Assembly (NCBI GenBank): GCA_007118145.1
Contig: SKSD01000001.1
Coordinates: 18,415 to 82,414, forward strand
From: Halobacteriales archaeon
GTDB lineage: Archaea; Halobacteriota; Halobacteria; Halobacteriales; SKSH01
Reading direction: 5' to 3'
DNA length: 64,000 bases
Both the position numbers and the translations under genes were made by a program. Under the pieces are notes generated by a model that ran no database searches, had not been told where the DNA came from, and saw nothing but the letters and a program-made list of their open reading frames with translations. Shown here in pieces: positions 63,345 through 64,000 of the stretch; within the stretch, counting starts at the first letter, position 1, and each line of letters begins with the position of its first letter.

Positions 63345-64000
63345 ACCTTACCAATATTAAGATGATTAACTCTTTGCCTACCTAATAATAAACATTGCAA
63401 TTTTCACGCCGGCAAGCCGCCTTTGTCGTTTAAGCCGTCAGCGGATCCTCGACACTGGCGAGTCTTCGATGTACGGCCATGATGCACGGCCCGGCCAATG
63501 CGGGTCCAGCACCTCTGCCAGACTCCGACCGCACGGGCAACAAACGATGGATTTCCGCAGTTTCAATGTTAACATGCTGCGTTAAGTGGCTTAGGAGCAT
63601 ATTTCGGCCATTTTTCTATTTCACACATTTCTAGTGAGCGATTTTGCGATCTGTCCATCGGAAATCCGCGTTCATGTATTCGACCGCTGTATCCATTAAC
63701 AGGATTTAGTCAATCTGGCGGCATTCCAAAATGTATTTGAAACAGGTATCTGAGTGCTTCAAAGAAACTGATTCATTCAACCGAGCTGAGAGAAGTCTAC
63801 TGCAACATACAAGGGCTGTATGTTTCAGGTAATCTGGATTATACTACGGTTTTGACATCTAGTCCGTGCAACGTACACAGCGCGGGTGTATCAAAATCTG
63901 CTCCCGCGCTGAGGAGGTATAGATCGATCATTACAGGGCAAGTAATGATCGGTAAGTGTGCCTCTTACCAGATGTTCGTCAGAAGTGCCGTGCGAGATAC
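63345..64000. other. Intergenic region with halocin promoter and repeat copy
   Basis: About 650 bp without a gene. On the minus strand a TTTATTATTAGG element lies about 48-37 bp before the halocin ATG and may be its TATA box. The repeat copy at 63775-63895 is the only other structure. Confidence 0.5.
63775..63895 (+). repeat. Dispersed hairpin repeat, full copy D
   Basis: About 120 bp, aligned with 61846-61966. First module contains the perfect stem ACATACA-AGGGC-TGTATGT (63805-63823); core ATACTACGGTTTTGACA; second module GTGCAACGTACACAGCGCGG. Confidence 0.8.

Overview
The window comes from the chromosome of a haloarchaeon (class Halobacteria). The evidence is the acidic proteins (Asp/Glu-rich, Lys-poor), a thermosome, a type II tRNA-Ser, ribosomal protein L40e, the archaeal RNA modification enzymes Trm1 and Tsr3, Lrp and HTH-10/FilR1-type regulators, Tat lipoproteins, and many genes with an archaeal TATA box about 25-32 bp before the start codon, which implies leaderless mRNAs. 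I recognise several families that are known mainly from Halobacteria (DUF5786, DUF5787, DUF7114, DUF7521, DUF7560). I cannot name the genus. No rRNA, CRISPR array or replication origin was seen.

Positions 1 to about 37,950 are densely packed and mostly housekeeping. They run: start of threonine synthase (cut by the window edge), an aspartoacylase-family protein, citrate synthase, threonine dehydratase with RidA, tRNA-Ser(GGA), a HemG-like flavodoxin, a MoaD/SAMP-like protein convergent with an aldehyde:ferredoxin oxidoreductase, a frameshifted pyridoxamine-phosphate-oxidase-fold gene, two regulators, an M32 carboxypeptidase, the threonine dehydrogenase / 2-amino-3-ketobutyrate CoA ligase pair, a Ste24-like protease, the thermosome, the divergent lrp-glnA pair, DUF411 and YihY proteins, Trm1, a SWIM protein, a UDG-DUF99-DUF5786 operon, L40e, Tsr3, a large Rieske fusion, seryl-tRNA synthetase, acyl-CoA synthetase, thiolase and an AAA ATPase. 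Threonine enzymes recur: one makes threonine, one deaminates it (with RidA as the repair partner), and a pair cleaves it to glycine and acetyl-CoA.

From about 38 kb the DNA turns patchy: longer gaps, broken genes, remnants of an IS1341/TnpB element, and functions typical of acquired DNA. This part holds a T4 endonuclease V-like UV repair enzyme between insertion-sequence ends, NUDIX and HD-domain proteins, a PQQ-repeat lipoprotein, FilR1-type regulators (one intact, one frameshifted), hydrolases, acetyltransferases, a SnoaL-BBE flavoprotein fusion, a DUF422 carotenoid protein, an FAD monooxygenase and a methyltransferase.

The last 8 kb are the most distinctive. A fluoride riboswitch precedes two tandem CrcB fluoride-channel genes. 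A short hairpin-bearing repeat recurs three to five times between 57 and 64 kb. A DUF7521 operon with its regulator faces a Tat lipoprotein that carries a CuA-type copper motif and a long His/Asp-rich insert. The window ends with a halocin C8-like antimicrobial precursor overlapping a small membrane-protein gene.
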